Assembly: GCA_020638655.1 (NCBI GenBank)
Contig: JACKIC010000005.1
Span: 1-64,000 of the forward strand
Length of the DNA stretch: 64,000 nt
Direction of reading: 5' to 3'
Origin: Planctomycetota bacterium
GTDB lineage: Bacteria; Planctomycetota; UBA1135; UBA2386
Shown: positions 53,211 to 62,508 of the stretch, one piece after another
Layout of the letters: each line of letters begins with the position of its first letter
Numbering within the stretch: position 1 is the first letter of the stretch
The notes under the pieces: model-generated
What the model was told of the DNA's origin: nothing
The model's database searches: none
The model's input: only the letters and a program-made list of their open reading frames with translations
Program-made: the position numbers and the translations under genes

Positions 53211-53320
53211 CAGCTGGCGATTCGGTGCCATTGGGGGCGGAAGATTCTAGGCAGAAGGCCGGGGCGAGGCACGCACGGAGGGCCCCGATCGTCGCGGGAC
53301 CGGGGGTGTACGGCGCCGCG

Positions 53321-55456
53321 TCAACGCATCTGCAGGTAGGTCCCTCCCGAGTCGGTCGCCAGCCACTCGAGGATCTCGAGACTGCTGCCGATCGCCACGG
53401 TGTGGATCTTGACCTTGCGGTGGGCGTTCCAGAACGCGACGTCCTGCCGGATCTTGTGCGGATCGATCACCGCGCCGTTGGTCGGCTCGCCGTCGGAGAG
53501 CACGAACACGGTGTCGACGTCGGGGTCGGCGAACACCTCCTGCAGCGTGTCGTAGAGGTTGGTGGCGCCGCTGGCACCGAGCCGCTCGACCCAGGTCTTG
53601 GCGGCCTGCCGGCTCGGCGCGCTGTTGTCGCCGATGCCCTCCTTCTGCCAACGGGCGACGCCGCTGCTGAACGCGAACACGTTGAACAGCGCGCCGTCGT
53701 CGAGGCCGTCGATGGCCGCGAGCAGTTCCTCCTTGGCGACGTCGATGCGCGCCGCGCCGCGCTTGCCGACGTAGCGACCGTACATCGACTCCATCATCGA
53801 GCCGGAGACGTCGATCACGAAGATCACCCGACTCGACTGCACCTGGATGCCGAAGAACTTCGCCTCCTTGCGGTTGCTGGTGCGCTGCGCGAGCCGAGCC
53901 TGCTCGCGGCGCGCGCGGGCCGCGTCGAGCTCCTTCTCGGTGGCGACCGTGAACTTGTCGCCGGCGTCCCGCCACCACGCCTGCCACTTCGCCGCGTCCT
54001 CCTCGAACGGCTGCGCGGTCAGCTCGAACAGGTGGTCGGCGATGCGCCGGGCCAGCCGCGCGCTCTCGACCGCGAGCCGGTCGATGAGCTGCGGCACGAC
54101 CTTGGGGTCGCGGCAGGCCGCGGCCGCGTCGATCGCGGCGAGGCGCGTCGACCAGTCGGCGTGTGCGAACGCTGCGAACAGCGCCGGCAGGTGCTCCTTG
54201 GCCCGGATCGCGCCGATCTGCTCGATCGCGGCGTTGCGCACGTCGGCATCGGCGTTCGTCGCCAGCTCGCCGAGCTCCTTGGTCCAGGCCGCGGTCGGCC
54301 CCTCGATCGCGGCGATCGCGTCGATCGCGATGCGCCGGTCGCCGGGCTTCTTGCCGCTCTCGAGCATGCTGCGCAACGTCGGCAACGAATCGCGGTCGCG
54401 GCGCGCGGCCAGCGCCACGCCCGCGGCGCGGCGCACCTCGAGGTCGGCGTCGCCCAGCGACTTGCGCACCTGCGCGATCACCTTGGCGTCGTCGCTGCGC
54501 ATCGTCGCCAGCAGCGCGAACACCTTCTCGTGCGGCTTGCCCTTGCCGACCAGCTTGCTGAGCTTCTTGTCGGTGGCCGGATCGCGCAGGTTGGCCAACA
54601 GCTTGGCCATCTCCTGGCGCAGGTCGTCCTGGGTCACGTCGCGCTTCTTGGCCAGGTCGAGGAAGGTGCCGGCGACCTTGGCGCCCTGCCGGTCGGCGAG
54701 GATGCGCGCGGCGGCGACGCGGTCGGCACCCGGGAAGTCGACGCGCGACAACACCCACGCCGCCATCTCCTCGGTCTTCGCCGAGCTGCGGCGCGCCAGT
54801 TCGTCGAGCGCCTTGCGCCGGATGCGCGGCTCGGGCTCGCGGCGCAGCGTCTCGACCAGTTCGTCGTCGCCGAGCTGCGGCAACAGCCCGGTGAACGCCA
54901 GCAGCCGGATGCTGTGCAGTTCGAGCGGGGCGATCTTGCCGTCGGCGCTCTTGCGCTGCTCGAGCTTGGGGTTCCACAGGGTGCGGTAGAACTCGACGTC
55001 CTCGGCGCCGCCGAGCCGCAGGTGCTCACGCAGCGCCGGTTCGCGCACCGCGTCCATCGCCTCGGAGGCGACGATCTGCCGCAGGAAGTGCTTGCCGAAG
55101 CGCGACGAGCGGCCGAGCGCCACGATCGCGGTCTGCGCCAGCTCGCCGTTGCCGCCGTCGGCGGCGATGCTCGCGATCTTCGCCATCGCCGGCTGCTCGG
55201 CCTCGTCGGCGTCGACGAAGCGCGCCAGCGCGTCGAGCACCAAGCCGCGCATGCGCAGGCTGGCCATCGCGTCGAACGCCTGCACCAGCCCCTCGGCGGC
55301 GCGCCGGTCGCGGGTCACGGCGATCTTGTCGATCAGCGCCGGATCGGCCTCGTCCTTGTAGCGCAGCAGCTCGGCGACCTGGGCGGCGACGTCGTCCTGG
55401 GCCCTGGCGAGCGTCGGACACAACAGACAGAGGAGCAGCAGGGCGACGGTTCTCAC
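53321..55456 (-). CDS. Secreted HEAT-repeat protein fused to a von Willebrand A domain
   Basis: The 711-residue product starts with a signal peptide (VALLLLCLLCPTLARA). Residues about 25-480 are HEAT-like helix pairs (LPTLRSMLESGKKPGDRRIA). A C-terminal vWA domain follows with the MIDAS motif VIFVIDVSGSMMESM, then SGATNLYDTLQEVF and FVLSDGEPTNG. Metal-dependent binding of a partner through vWA, and scaffolding by HEAT, are inferred. It is transcribed with the neighbouring secreted proteins. Confidence 0.85.
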   Translation of the reverse strand: MRTVALLLLCLLCPTLARAQDDVAAQVAELLRYKDEADPALIDKIAVTRDRRAAEGLVQAFDAMASLRMRGLVLDALARFVDADEAEQPAMAKIASIAADGGNGELAQTAIVALGRSSRFGKHFLRQIVASEAMDAVREPALREHLRLGGAEDVEFYRTLWNPKLEQRKSADGKIAPLELHSIRLLAFTGLLPQLGDDELVETLRREPEPRIRRKALDELARRSSAKTEEMAAWVLSRVDFPGADRVAAARILADRQGAKVAGTFLDLAKKRDVTQDDLRQEMAKLLANLRDPATDKKLSKLVGKGKPHEKVFALLATMRSDDAKVIAQVRKSLGDADLEVRRAAGVALAARRDRDSLPTLRSMLESGKKPGDRRIAIDAIAAIEGPTAAWTKELGELATNADADVRNAAIEQIGAIRAKEHLPALFAAFAHADWSTRLAAIDAAAACRDPKVVPQLIDRLAVESARLARRIADHLFELTAQPFEEDAAKWQAWWRDAGDKFTVATEKELDAARARREQARLAQRTSNRKEAKFFGIQVQSSRVIFVIDVSGSMMESMYGRYVGKRGAARIDVAKEELLAAIDGLDDGALFNVFAFSSGVARWQKEGIGDNSAPSRQAAKTWVERLGASGATNLYDTLQEVFADPDVDTVFVLSDGEPTNGAVIDPHKIRQDVAFWNAHRKVKIHTVAIGSSLEILEWLATDSGGTYLQMR

Positions 55457-55540
55457 CGGCGCAGTCTATTACCGCGCGGGGCGTTGGCGAACGGCGCGCG
55501 GCAGAAGTCCCGACCGTGCGCCCCGGGAGGCCAAGCAGCC

Positions 55541-58132
55541 CTAGAGCCCCAGGTGCAGGTGCAGCCCGGTGCTGAGGTCGCCGACCCCGAACATCGGCCC
55601 GGCGGCCCCCAGCAGGAAGGTCTGCGCCGTCAGTTCCGCGCCGACGATCGAAGGGATCGGCGGCAGCACCACGCCGTGGCTCCACGCACCCGTGCCCGAC
55701 GTCGCGCCGGCGAAGTAGGCGAAGGCGACGGTCAGGTCGACCGCGACCGTGCAGCCGCCGAGCGGCGCCTGCACCGGCGGGCCGAAGTTGACGGCGAAGA
55801 ACACCGGCGCGTTGGCGCGCGCCGCCGACAGCGCGAACTGGGTCGTCGTGCCGACCACGGGGGCGGTCGCCGTCAGCACCGGCACCGGCCCGGTCGCGCA
55901 GCCGGGGCCGCCGCTCTGGGTCCCGGCCAACGGCAGCGTCGCCAGGTAGACGCCGCGGCCGTGCGTCACGCACAGCAGCTCGCGGTCGTTCTTCCAGACC
56001 AGCTGGTCGATGCAGACGTTCTCGGGGCCGCCCGCGATCGGCGACCAGCTGGCGCCGCCGTCGGTGCTGTGGAACAGGCCCAGGTCGGTGGCGGCGAACA
56101 ACAGGCCGGTCAACCGCGGGTGCATCAGCACCCAGCTGACCGGCAGGTCCGGCAGCGCGCCGGTGCCGGTGCCCGAGATCGACGACCAGGTCGTGCCGCC
56201 GTCGAGCGTCTGCCACAGGTTGTCCGGCGTGTAACCCATGAAGCTCAGGATCACGCGCTGATGGTTGCCTGGATCGATCGCGATGCTGCTGACCCAGCGG
56301 TCGGGCAGCACGCCGCCGGCGCCGTCGATCAGCGTCCACGCCGGCGCCGGCAAGGTGCCGTTCAGCGTGCGGTAGGCCTCGCCGTCGTTGTGCCCCACCC
56401 AGACGATGTCGGCGTTGCCGAGCGCGACCTGCGCGGCCGAGTGGTTGCACGGCGCGTTGTCCTGGAAGTGCGAGTTGGCCGGCCCCGAGGCCGTCGTGCA
56501 GGTGCGCGGCGCCTTGACCTGCACCCAGGACGGCGGCGAACCCGTGCGCACGTTGTCGGTGCGCCACAGCGAGCGGCCGCAGGCGTACATGCGATCCGGC
56601 TGGTTGGGGTCGAGCAGGAAGTACGGGATGAAGTTGAAGCCGATGTCGCCCGTGGTCGCGCCGCGGATGTCGCTCCAGTTGACGCCGCCGTTGCTGCTGC
56701 GCTGCAGCCCCAGGCGCTGGTAGCCGCCGTAGAGGTAGTTGGCGTTGCTCGGGTCGGCCGCGCAGAAGCCGCCGTCGCCGCCGATCACGTTGTAGACCCA
56801 GGCGCTCGGGCTGCCCGTGAAGCGGCTCGTGCCGTTGTCCTGCGCGCCCGCGACCATCACGCCGCTGGGGCTCATCGCCGCGCCGTAGAACTGCGTCACG
56901 CCGAGGCCGTTGTTGAGCGCCGACCACGAGCCGCTCTGCCAGTCGGCGCGCGTGTGCAGGCCGCCGTCGTTGCCGGTGTAGATGCGCTTGTTGGTCACGC
57001 CGTCGAAGCCGGGGTGCTCGACGATCACCTGGTAGTCGGGATGCGCGCCCGACGAGATCTGCGTCGCCGAGGCGCCGGCGTTGGTGCTGCGGTAGATCTG
57101 CACGCCGCCGTAGACGAGGTTGTTGTCGTTGGTCGGGTCGACCCACAGGCAGTTGTTGTAGAGCGAGTAGGTCGCGATGCTCGCGCCGCTGCGCTGCGCC
57201 CAGGTCTGGCCACCGTCGAGCGACCGCCAGACGTGCACCACCCAGTTGTGGTCGCTGACGGTGGCGAACACGGTGCTGGGCGCGCTGCGCGCGTAGGCGA
57301 GTTCGACGCGGGTCGCGGTGGCGTGGATCGGGCCGCCGCTCCAGGTGACGCCGCCGTCCGCAGTCCACAGCGCTTCTCCGTCGGCACCGCCCGCGACGGC
57401 GCGCTGCGGGTCGGTCGGGTGGAAGTCGAGGTCGAGCGTGCGCGTCGTGGTGCGCTGGCTCCACGTCTGCCCGCCGTCGACGCTGCGCCAGATGCCGCTG
57501 CCGGTCGCGGCCAGCATGACCAGGGGATTGCCGGGCGCGAAGGCCAGCCGGTTGACGAAGTACCACGCCGGCGTCGCGGTGCTCGGGATGCGCGTCCACG
57601 TCACACCCGCGTCGAATGACTCGAACAGGCCCGCGCCGCGCAGGATCGCGGTGTTGCTGCTGCCGGCGTCCGCGTCGAAGAAGCCCTCGCCCGAGCCGAA
57701 GTAGAGGTGGTTGCCGTTGCCCGGATCGAGCGCCATGCAGCCGCAGCCGAGCATCGTCAGCATGCCGTTGCGCGGCTGCCAGCTGGCGCCCGCCGTATCG
57801 CTGTACCAGACGCCGCCGCCGGCCGAGCCCACCCACATGCGCTGCGTGTTGGCGGGGTCGATCAGCACCGCGCGCAACCGCCCGCCGACGTTGCCCGGGC
57901 CGAGCCAGCTCCATTGCACCGGCGCGCCGAGGTCGTCGACCATCGACATCTGCTCCTTGCGCTGCCAGGCCGACACCAAGGCGTCGTGCGGCACACCCGC
58001 CGCGCCACCGCGGCGCGCCTGGGCGCGCTGGTAGATGCCGTTGGGATGTTCGCGCTCCTCGCCGCGATCCTCCACCGAGACCGTGCAACCGACGACGACG
58101 AGAGCGAGCGGGAGAGCGAACACGCGGCGCAT
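55541..58132 (-). CDS. Lipoprotein with BNR/sialidase-like beta-propeller repeats
   Basis: The 863-residue product starts at ATG 58132, with a lipobox (LALVVVGC, Cys about 16). Repeated SxDGGxTW-type Asp-box motifs (SFDAGVTWTR, SVDGGQTWSQ, SLDGGQTWAQ, TLDGGTTWSS) span most of the protein. This indicates a sialidase- or sortilin-like propeller. No catalytic glycosidase residues are obvious, so a binding role on the outer surface is more likely. The C-terminal region of about 130 residues is beta-rich. Confidence 0.82.
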   Translation of the reverse strand: MRRVFALPLALVVVGCTVSVEDRGEEREHPNGIYQRAQARRGGAAGVPHDALVSAWQRKEQMSMVDDLGAPVQWSWLGPGNVGGRLRAVLIDPANTQRMWVGSAGGGVWYSDTAGASWQPRNGMLTMLGCGCMALDPGNGNHLYFGSGEGFFDADAGSSNTAILRGAGLFESFDAGVTWTRIPSTATPAWYFVNRLAFAPGNPLVMLAATGSGIWRSVDGGQTWSQRTTTRTLDLDFHPTDPQRAVAGGADGEALWTADGGVTWSGGPIHATATRVELAYARSAPSTVFATVSDHNWVVHVWRSLDGGQTWAQRSGASIATYSLYNNCLWVDPTNDNNLVYGGVQIYRSTNAGASATQISSGAHPDYQVIVEHPGFDGVTNKRIYTGNDGGLHTRADWQSGSWSALNNGLGVTQFYGAAMSPSGVMVAGAQDNGTSRFTGSPSAWVYNVIGGDGGFCAADPSNANYLYGGYQRLGLQRSSNGGVNWSDIRGATTGDIGFNFIPYFLLDPNQPDRMYACGRSLWRTDNVRTGSPPSWVQVKAPRTCTTASGPANSHFQDNAPCNHSAAQVALGNADIVWVGHNDGEAYRTLNGTLPAPAWTLIDGAGGVLPDRWVSSIAIDPGNHQRVILSFMGYTPDNLWQTLDGGTTWSSISGTGTGALPDLPVSWVLMHPRLTGLLFAATDLGLFHSTDGGASWSPIAGGPENVCIDQLVWKNDRELLCVTHGRGVYLATLPLAGTQSGGPGCATGPVPVLTATAPVVGTTTQFALSAARANAPVFFAVNFGPPVQAPLGGCTVAVDLTVAFAYFAGATSGTGAWSHGVVLPPIPSIVGAELTAQTFLLGAAGPMFGVGDLSTGLHLHLGL

Positions 58133-58361
58133 GGCAGACTCCTCGAAAGAGAGGCGCCCGAGCATACGCAGGGCGACGCCGTCCCGCCGCGCCGGACGCC
58201 TCGGAGGCCCCCGAAGCGCACCGCGAAGGCGAGGATCTGGGTCTCCTGCGTCGCGGAGCGACGCGATGTGACGGACAGTGCTTGCGTGTCGACGATGGAC
58301 GCCGACCGCGCTCGTCGCCAAACTCTTCACGTCTGGCTCACGATCGCAGCCACCCGCCCCG

Positions 58362-60170
58362 ATGACCGCCGAGTCGATCTACCTGTCCCTGGTGCTGCTG
58401 GCGGCGCTGGTGTCGTTCTATCTGCAGCGCCTGCGGCCCGACGTGACCGCGCTGCTGGTGATGCTGTCGCTGCTGGTGCCGTGGCGGTCCGTTGACGCTG
58501 GGCTGACCTCGATCCTGACCCCGACGCAGGCGTTCCACGGTTTCGGCAGCCCGGCGCTGATCATGGTCGCGTCGATGTTCGTGCTGTCGGCGGCGATGGT
58601 GCGCACCGGCGCGGCGCAGCTGCTCGGCGGCCGGCTGCTGGCGCGCGGCGCGAGCAGCGAGCTGCGCTTCCAGCTGACCGTGCTGACGCTGGTGACGGCG
58701 TTCAGCGCGGTGATCAACGACACCACCACCGTGCTCGTGTGGATGCCGCCCGTGATGGCGATCTGCCGCGAACGCGGCTATTCACCGTCACGCATCCTGA
58801 TGCTGCTCGCGTTCGCGTCGCTGCTCGGCGGCCAGTGGACCCTGATCGGCACGCGCAGCAACATCATCCTGTCCGACTACCTGCGCGACCGCAGCGGCGA
58901 GGGGCTGAGTTTCTTCGCGTTCACGCCGGTGGCGCTGTGCGTGTTCGCGGCGTGCGTGTTGTGGTTCGTGCTCGTCGGCCGCCGCCTGCTGCCCGCGGCC
59001 AGCGACCGGCCGACGCTCGAGAGCCGCTACGAGGTCGCCGAGTTCCTCACCGAGACGATGGCGCAGCCCGGCTCGGACATCGTCGGCAAGACCCTCGCCG
59101 AGCTCGACCTGCCCGCGCGCGACGTGACCGTGCTGCAGGTGATCCGCGGCAAGCAGTTCCTGCCGCCCAACCCGATGGTGCGCATCCAGCCCGGCGACGT
59201 GCTGGTGATCCAGGGCCGCGTCACCGCGATCACCGACGTGCTGCGCGCGCCCGGCCTGAGCGTCAAGGAAGAGCTCAAGATCGACGACAAGACGCTGCGC
59301 AGCGCCGACCTGCGCATGGTCGAGGCGATCCTGCCGCCGGACAGCGACCTGCTGCGCCAGAGCCTGCGCGACGTCGACTTCCACCACCGCTACGGCATCA
59401 GCCCGCTGGCGATCAGCCGCGCCGGCCGTTCGATCCGCGAACGGCCGCTCGCCGAGCCGCTGCGCAGCGGCGACTCGCTGCTGTTCGTCGGCCACGAGGC
59501 GGAACTCGATCGCCTCAAGAAGTACAACCGCGAACTGCTGGTGCTCGAGTCGCAGCCGGTGTCGACCGCCGCGCGCGGCCGGGCCTACGCGGTGATCGCG
59601 CTGATGGCGGCGATGGTGCTGGTCGGCGCCACCGGCCTGTTGTCACCCGCGGTCGCGATCCCGGCAGCGGCGCTGATCGCGGTGCTGACGAAGCTCGTCG
59701 GCATGAGCGGCGCCTACGCCGCGATCGACCTGCAGTCGTTGGTGATCGTCGGCGCGATGATCCCCTTCGGCACCGCGCTGCAGACCACGGGCACCGCGCA
59801 GTGGGTCGCGACCCAGCTGTCCGAGAGCTTCGCCGGCAGTTCCCCGCAGCTGCTGCTGATGGCGATCCTGCTGCTCGCGGTGCTGCTGACCCAGCTGATC
59901 GAGAACGCGGCCGTCGCCGTGATCCTCGCCCCGCTCGCCTACGAGCTCGCCGTCACCAGCGGCTGCCACCCCGAGCCGTTCCTGCTCGGCGTCGCGATCT
60001 GCGTGTCGTCGGCGTTCGTGACGCCCGTCGCGCACGAGTCGACGATCCTGGTGATGGGCCCGGGTCGTTACCGGTTCCGCGACTACACGCTGCTCGGCGC
60101 GCCGTTCGCGCTGCTGACCTGGCTGGTCACCGCCGCGGTGCTGCCGCTGTTCTGGCCGCTGCGCGGCTGA
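58362..60170 (+). CDS. SLC13-family transporter with two TrkA-C domains
   Basis: The 602-residue product starts at ATG 58362. N-terminal transmembrane helices (SIYLSLVLLAALVSFYLQRL; VINDTTTVLVWMPPVM) and C-terminal helices (LLLMAILLLAVLLTQLIENAAVAV) form two halves of an anion or solute permease. The central cytoplasmic part, about residues 200-400, holds two TrkA-C domains (VTVLQVIRGKQFLPPNP, then SPLAISRAGRSIRERP). These bind nucleotides or regulate transport. The substrate (sulfate, dicarboxylate or other) is not known. Confidence 0.87.
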   Translation: MTAESIYLSLVLLAALVSFYLQRLRPDVTALLVMLSLLVPWRSVDAGLTSILTPTQAFHGFGSPALIMVASMFVLSAAMVRTGAAQLLGGRLLARGASSELRFQLTVLTLVTAFSAVINDTTTVLVWMPPVMAICRERGYSPSRILMLLAFASLLGGQWTLIGTRSNIILSDYLRDRSGEGLSFFAFTPVALCVFAACVLWFVLVGRRLLPAASDRPTLESRYEVAEFLTETMAQPGSDIVGKTLAELDLPARDVTVLQVIRGKQFLPPNPMVRIQPGDVLVIQGRVTAITDVLRAPGLSVKEELKIDDKTLRSADLRMVEAILPPDSDLLRQSLRDVDFHHRYGISPLAISRAGRSIRERPLAEPLRSGDSLLFVGHEAELDRLKKYNRELLVLESQPVSTAARGRAYAVIALMAAMVLVGATGLLSPAVAIPAAALIAVLTKLVGMSGAYAAIDLQSLVIVGAMIPFGTALQTTGTAQWVATQLSESFAGSSPQLLLMAILLLAVLLTQLIENAAVAVILAPLAYELAVTSGCHPEPFLLGVAICVSSAFVTPVAHESTILVMGPGRYRFRDYTLLGAPFALLTWLVTAAVLPLFWPLRG

Positions 60171-60262
60171 GCTCATCGCCCGAATTCCTGTCCGACCCGC
60201 GGCGCCAACGGCGCCAAGTCCCTATCGGCACCGGTACCGCCCCCACCCCCAGGAACCCGCCC

Positions 60263-61288
60263 ATGCTCCGCACGACCATCCTGCTGCTCCTCGCGATGCT
60301 CTCCGCCTGCGCCGGCGGCCCGGCCGCTCCGACCCTCGCGCAATACCACGGCCCCGTGGGGCGCCCCGACGAGCTCGCCGGCGGCGTGCGCATGATCCCG
60401 ATCGAGACCCCCAAGGGCACCTTCCAGGTCTGGACCCGGCGCACCGGCAACAACCCGACCCTCAAGGTGCTGCTGCTGCACGGCGGCCCTGGCATGACCT
60501 GCGAGTACCTCGAGGCGATGGACAGCTGGCTGCCCGGCGCCGGCGTCGAGTACTACCACTACGACCAGCTCGGTTCGTTCCGCAGCGAGCAGCCGAACGA
60601 ACCCGAGCTGTGGGAGATCCCGCGCTTCGTCGAGGAGGTCGAACAGGTGCGCCAGGCGCTCGGCCTCGACCGCGAGAACTTCGTGTTGTACGGGCACTCG
60701 TGGGGCGGGATCCTCGCGGTCGAGTACGCGCTCGAGTACCAGCAGCATCTCAAGGGGCTCGTCGTCTCCGACATGATGATGAGCATCCCGAAGTACAACG
60801 AGTACGCGCGCAACGTGCTGATGCCGAAGATGGACCAGGGCGCGTTGAAGGAGATCCTGGCGATGGAGGCGACGCACGACACGGAGAACCCGCGCTACAT
60901 GGAGCTGCTGATGACGCAGCACTACACGCACCACGTCCTGCGTTTGCCGCCCGAGCAGTGGCCCAACGGTGTGATGCGCGCGATGATGCACGTCAACCAC
61001 GACATCTACGTGTCGATGCAGGGCCCGAGCGAGCTCGGCGCCAGCGGCAAGCTCGAGCACTGGGACCGCACCGCGGACCTCGGCAAGATCGCGGTGCCGA
61101 CGCTCGTCATCGGCGCGCAGCACGACACGATGGACCCGGCACACATGAAGTGGGTCGCGTCGGCGGTGCAGCGCGGACGCTTCCACTACTGCGCGAACGG
61201 CAGCCACCTCGCGATGTACGACGACCAGGCGGTGTACTTCCGCGGCCTGCTGGACTTCCTGCGTGACCTCGATGCCGGCCGCCTGTAG
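60263..61288 (+). CDS. Prolyl-aminopeptidase-like lipoprotein
   Basis: The 341-residue product starts at ATG 60263 with a lipobox (LLAMLSAC, Cys about 16). The mature part is an alpha/beta hydrolase of the proline iminopeptidase type. It has an HGGPGM oxyanion loop, YHYDQLGS, the nucleophile elbow LYGHSWGGIL (Ser near residue 146), and a C-terminal GAQHDTMDP acid with GSHLAM His. It would release N-terminal proline from peptides outside the cytoplasm. The lipid anchor is unusual for this family. Confidence 0.88.
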   Translation: MLRTTILLLLAMLSACAGGPAAPTLAQYHGPVGRPDELAGGVRMIPIETPKGTFQVWTRRTGNNPTLKVLLLHGGPGMTCEYLEAMDSWLPGAGVEYYHYDQLGSFRSEQPNEPELWEIPRFVEEVEQVRQALGLDRENFVLYGHSWGGILAVEYALEYQQHLKGLVVSDMMMSIPKYNEYARNVLMPKMDQGALKEILAMEATHDTENPRYMELLMTQHYTHHVLRLPPEQWPNGVMRAMMHVNHDIYVSMQGPSELGASGKLEHWDRTADLGKIAVPTLVIGAQHDTMDPAHMKWVASAVQRGRFHYCANGSHLAMYDDQAVYFRGLLDFLRDLDAGRL

Positions 61289-61294
61289 GCAGGG

Positions 61295-61648
61295 TCACTG
61301 CGGCGCGCGCCCGGCCTCGAAGTCGGCGAACGCCGCTGCCTCGTCGCGCGGGAACACCGCCTGCGGCGGCACTACCGCGTCGTAGGCCGCGAACCGCCGC
61401 GCCACGGCGGCCGGGTCGCTCTCGACGAGGGCCGCCAGCGCCCGGTCGCCGCGCACGAGCCGCTGCAGGCGCAGCTTGCGCACCAGCAGGCGCGAGAGGC
61501 GCAGGCCGTCGGCGCTGGCCGCGCGCAGCCAGCGGCGCTCGTCGTCCGACAGCCGGCAATCGTCGCGCGACACCTCGGCGGCGAGGAACGCCGCGGGGTC
61601 GGGGTCACGCAGCGCGCGCAGCAGCAGGCGTTGCAGGTCGGCTAACAC
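61295..61648 (-). CDS. Short HvfC/DUF2063-like partner of the MNIO enzyme
   Basis: The 117-residue product starts at GTG 61648, overlapping the DUF692 stop by seven bases. The helical sequence LQRLLLRALRDPDPAAFLAA, then RLSDDERRWLRAASADGLRL, ends with an acidic region. It resembles the N-terminal part of HvfC/BufC proteins (DUF2063), which form the partner subunit of DUF692 enzymes. Only this N-terminal part is present, about half the usual length. Confidence 0.72.
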   Translation of the reverse strand: MLADLQRLLLRALRDPDPAAFLAAEVSRDDCRLSDDERRWLRAASADGLRLSRLLVRKLRLQRLVRGDRALAALVESDPAAVARRFAAYDAVVPPQAVFPRDEAAAFADFEAGRAPQ

Positions 61649-62508
61649 AGCATGCTCCTCGCGCGCTCGAAGTCGGCGGCGAACTGCCGCCCCGCGGCCG
61701 CGTCCATCGCGTCGGGGAACCACTCGCAGACCACCGCACGCAGGTTGCCTGCGCGCTGCAGCGCGCGCGGCAGCACCGCCCAGACCTCGTCGGGCACCGC
61801 GCCGTCGTGCGAGTCGAGGCGCATGCGGCCGCCGTCCGACGCGAAGCCCGAGTCGCTGTCGCTGCCGCCGCTCAGGTGGATCTCGACGACGCGATCCCAC
61901 GGCAACCGGTCGAGCCACGCCGGCAGGTCCACCGCGACGTTGCGACAGAACGCGAAGGCGTTGTGCAGGTCGAGCAGCAGGTGGGCATCGGCCTCGCGGC
62001 AGATCGCGGCGAACAACTCGCACTGCGCGAACGGGTCACCGAGGCAGAACAGGTCGGCGTTGTTCTCGAACAGCACCGTCTCGTGCACGGAGCGCAGCTC
62101 GCGCAGCGACGCGGAGACGGTCGCGACGGCCTCGTCGGTGAAGGGCAGCGGCAGCGGCCACGCGACGTGCATGCCGCCGGCGTCGGCGAAACCCAGGTGC
62201 TCGCTGATCCACTGCATGTCGAACGCGTCCCGGTCGCGGCGCAGCGCCGCGAGCCAACGGTCGCGCCGCGCGGGACGTTCGGCGGCGCCGATCGACGCGA
62301 GCACGCCGTGGCCGACGACGGGCCTGCCGACGCGCGCCGTGAACGCGCGCAGCCGCTCGTGCTGCGGCGTGGGCGCGCAGTCGCTGCCCCACAGCGTCTC
62401 GGGCGTGACCTCGAACAGCTCGGCGCGCTCTTCGAGCAGCGCGCGGTTGTGTTGCCAGAACACGTCCTCGGGCTGCAGCGCCACCCCGACCAGCGGCCGC
62501 GGACTCAC
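61642..62508 (-). CDS. DUF692-type multinuclear non-heme iron oxidase (MNIO)
   Basis: The 288-residue product is a TIM-barrel enzyme of the DUF692 (MbnB, BufB/HvfB) family, which modifies cysteines in peptide precursors using iron and oxygen. Motifs occur in order: VGVALQP, GHGVLASIGA, ISEHLGF, LFENNADLFC, LLLDLHNAFAF, VEIHLSGGS, RLDSHDGAVPDEVW and VVCEWFPD. The metal-binding His, Glu and Asp residues are kept. GTG 62508 overlaps the stop of the secreted protein gene (GTGA). Confidence 0.9.
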   Translation of the reverse strand: MSPRPLVGVALQPEDVFWQHNRALLEERAELFEVTPETLWGSDCAPTPQHERLRAFTARVGRPVVGHGVLASIGAAERPARRDRWLAALRRDRDAFDMQWISEHLGFADAGGMHVAWPLPLPFTDEAVATVSASLRELRSVHETVLFENNADLFCLGDPFAQCELFAAICREADAHLLLDLHNAFAFCRNVAVDLPAWLDRLPWDRVVEIHLSGGSDSDSGFASDGGRMRLDSHDGAVPDEVWAVLPRALQRAGNLRAVVCEWFPDAMDAAAGRQFAADFERARSMLC

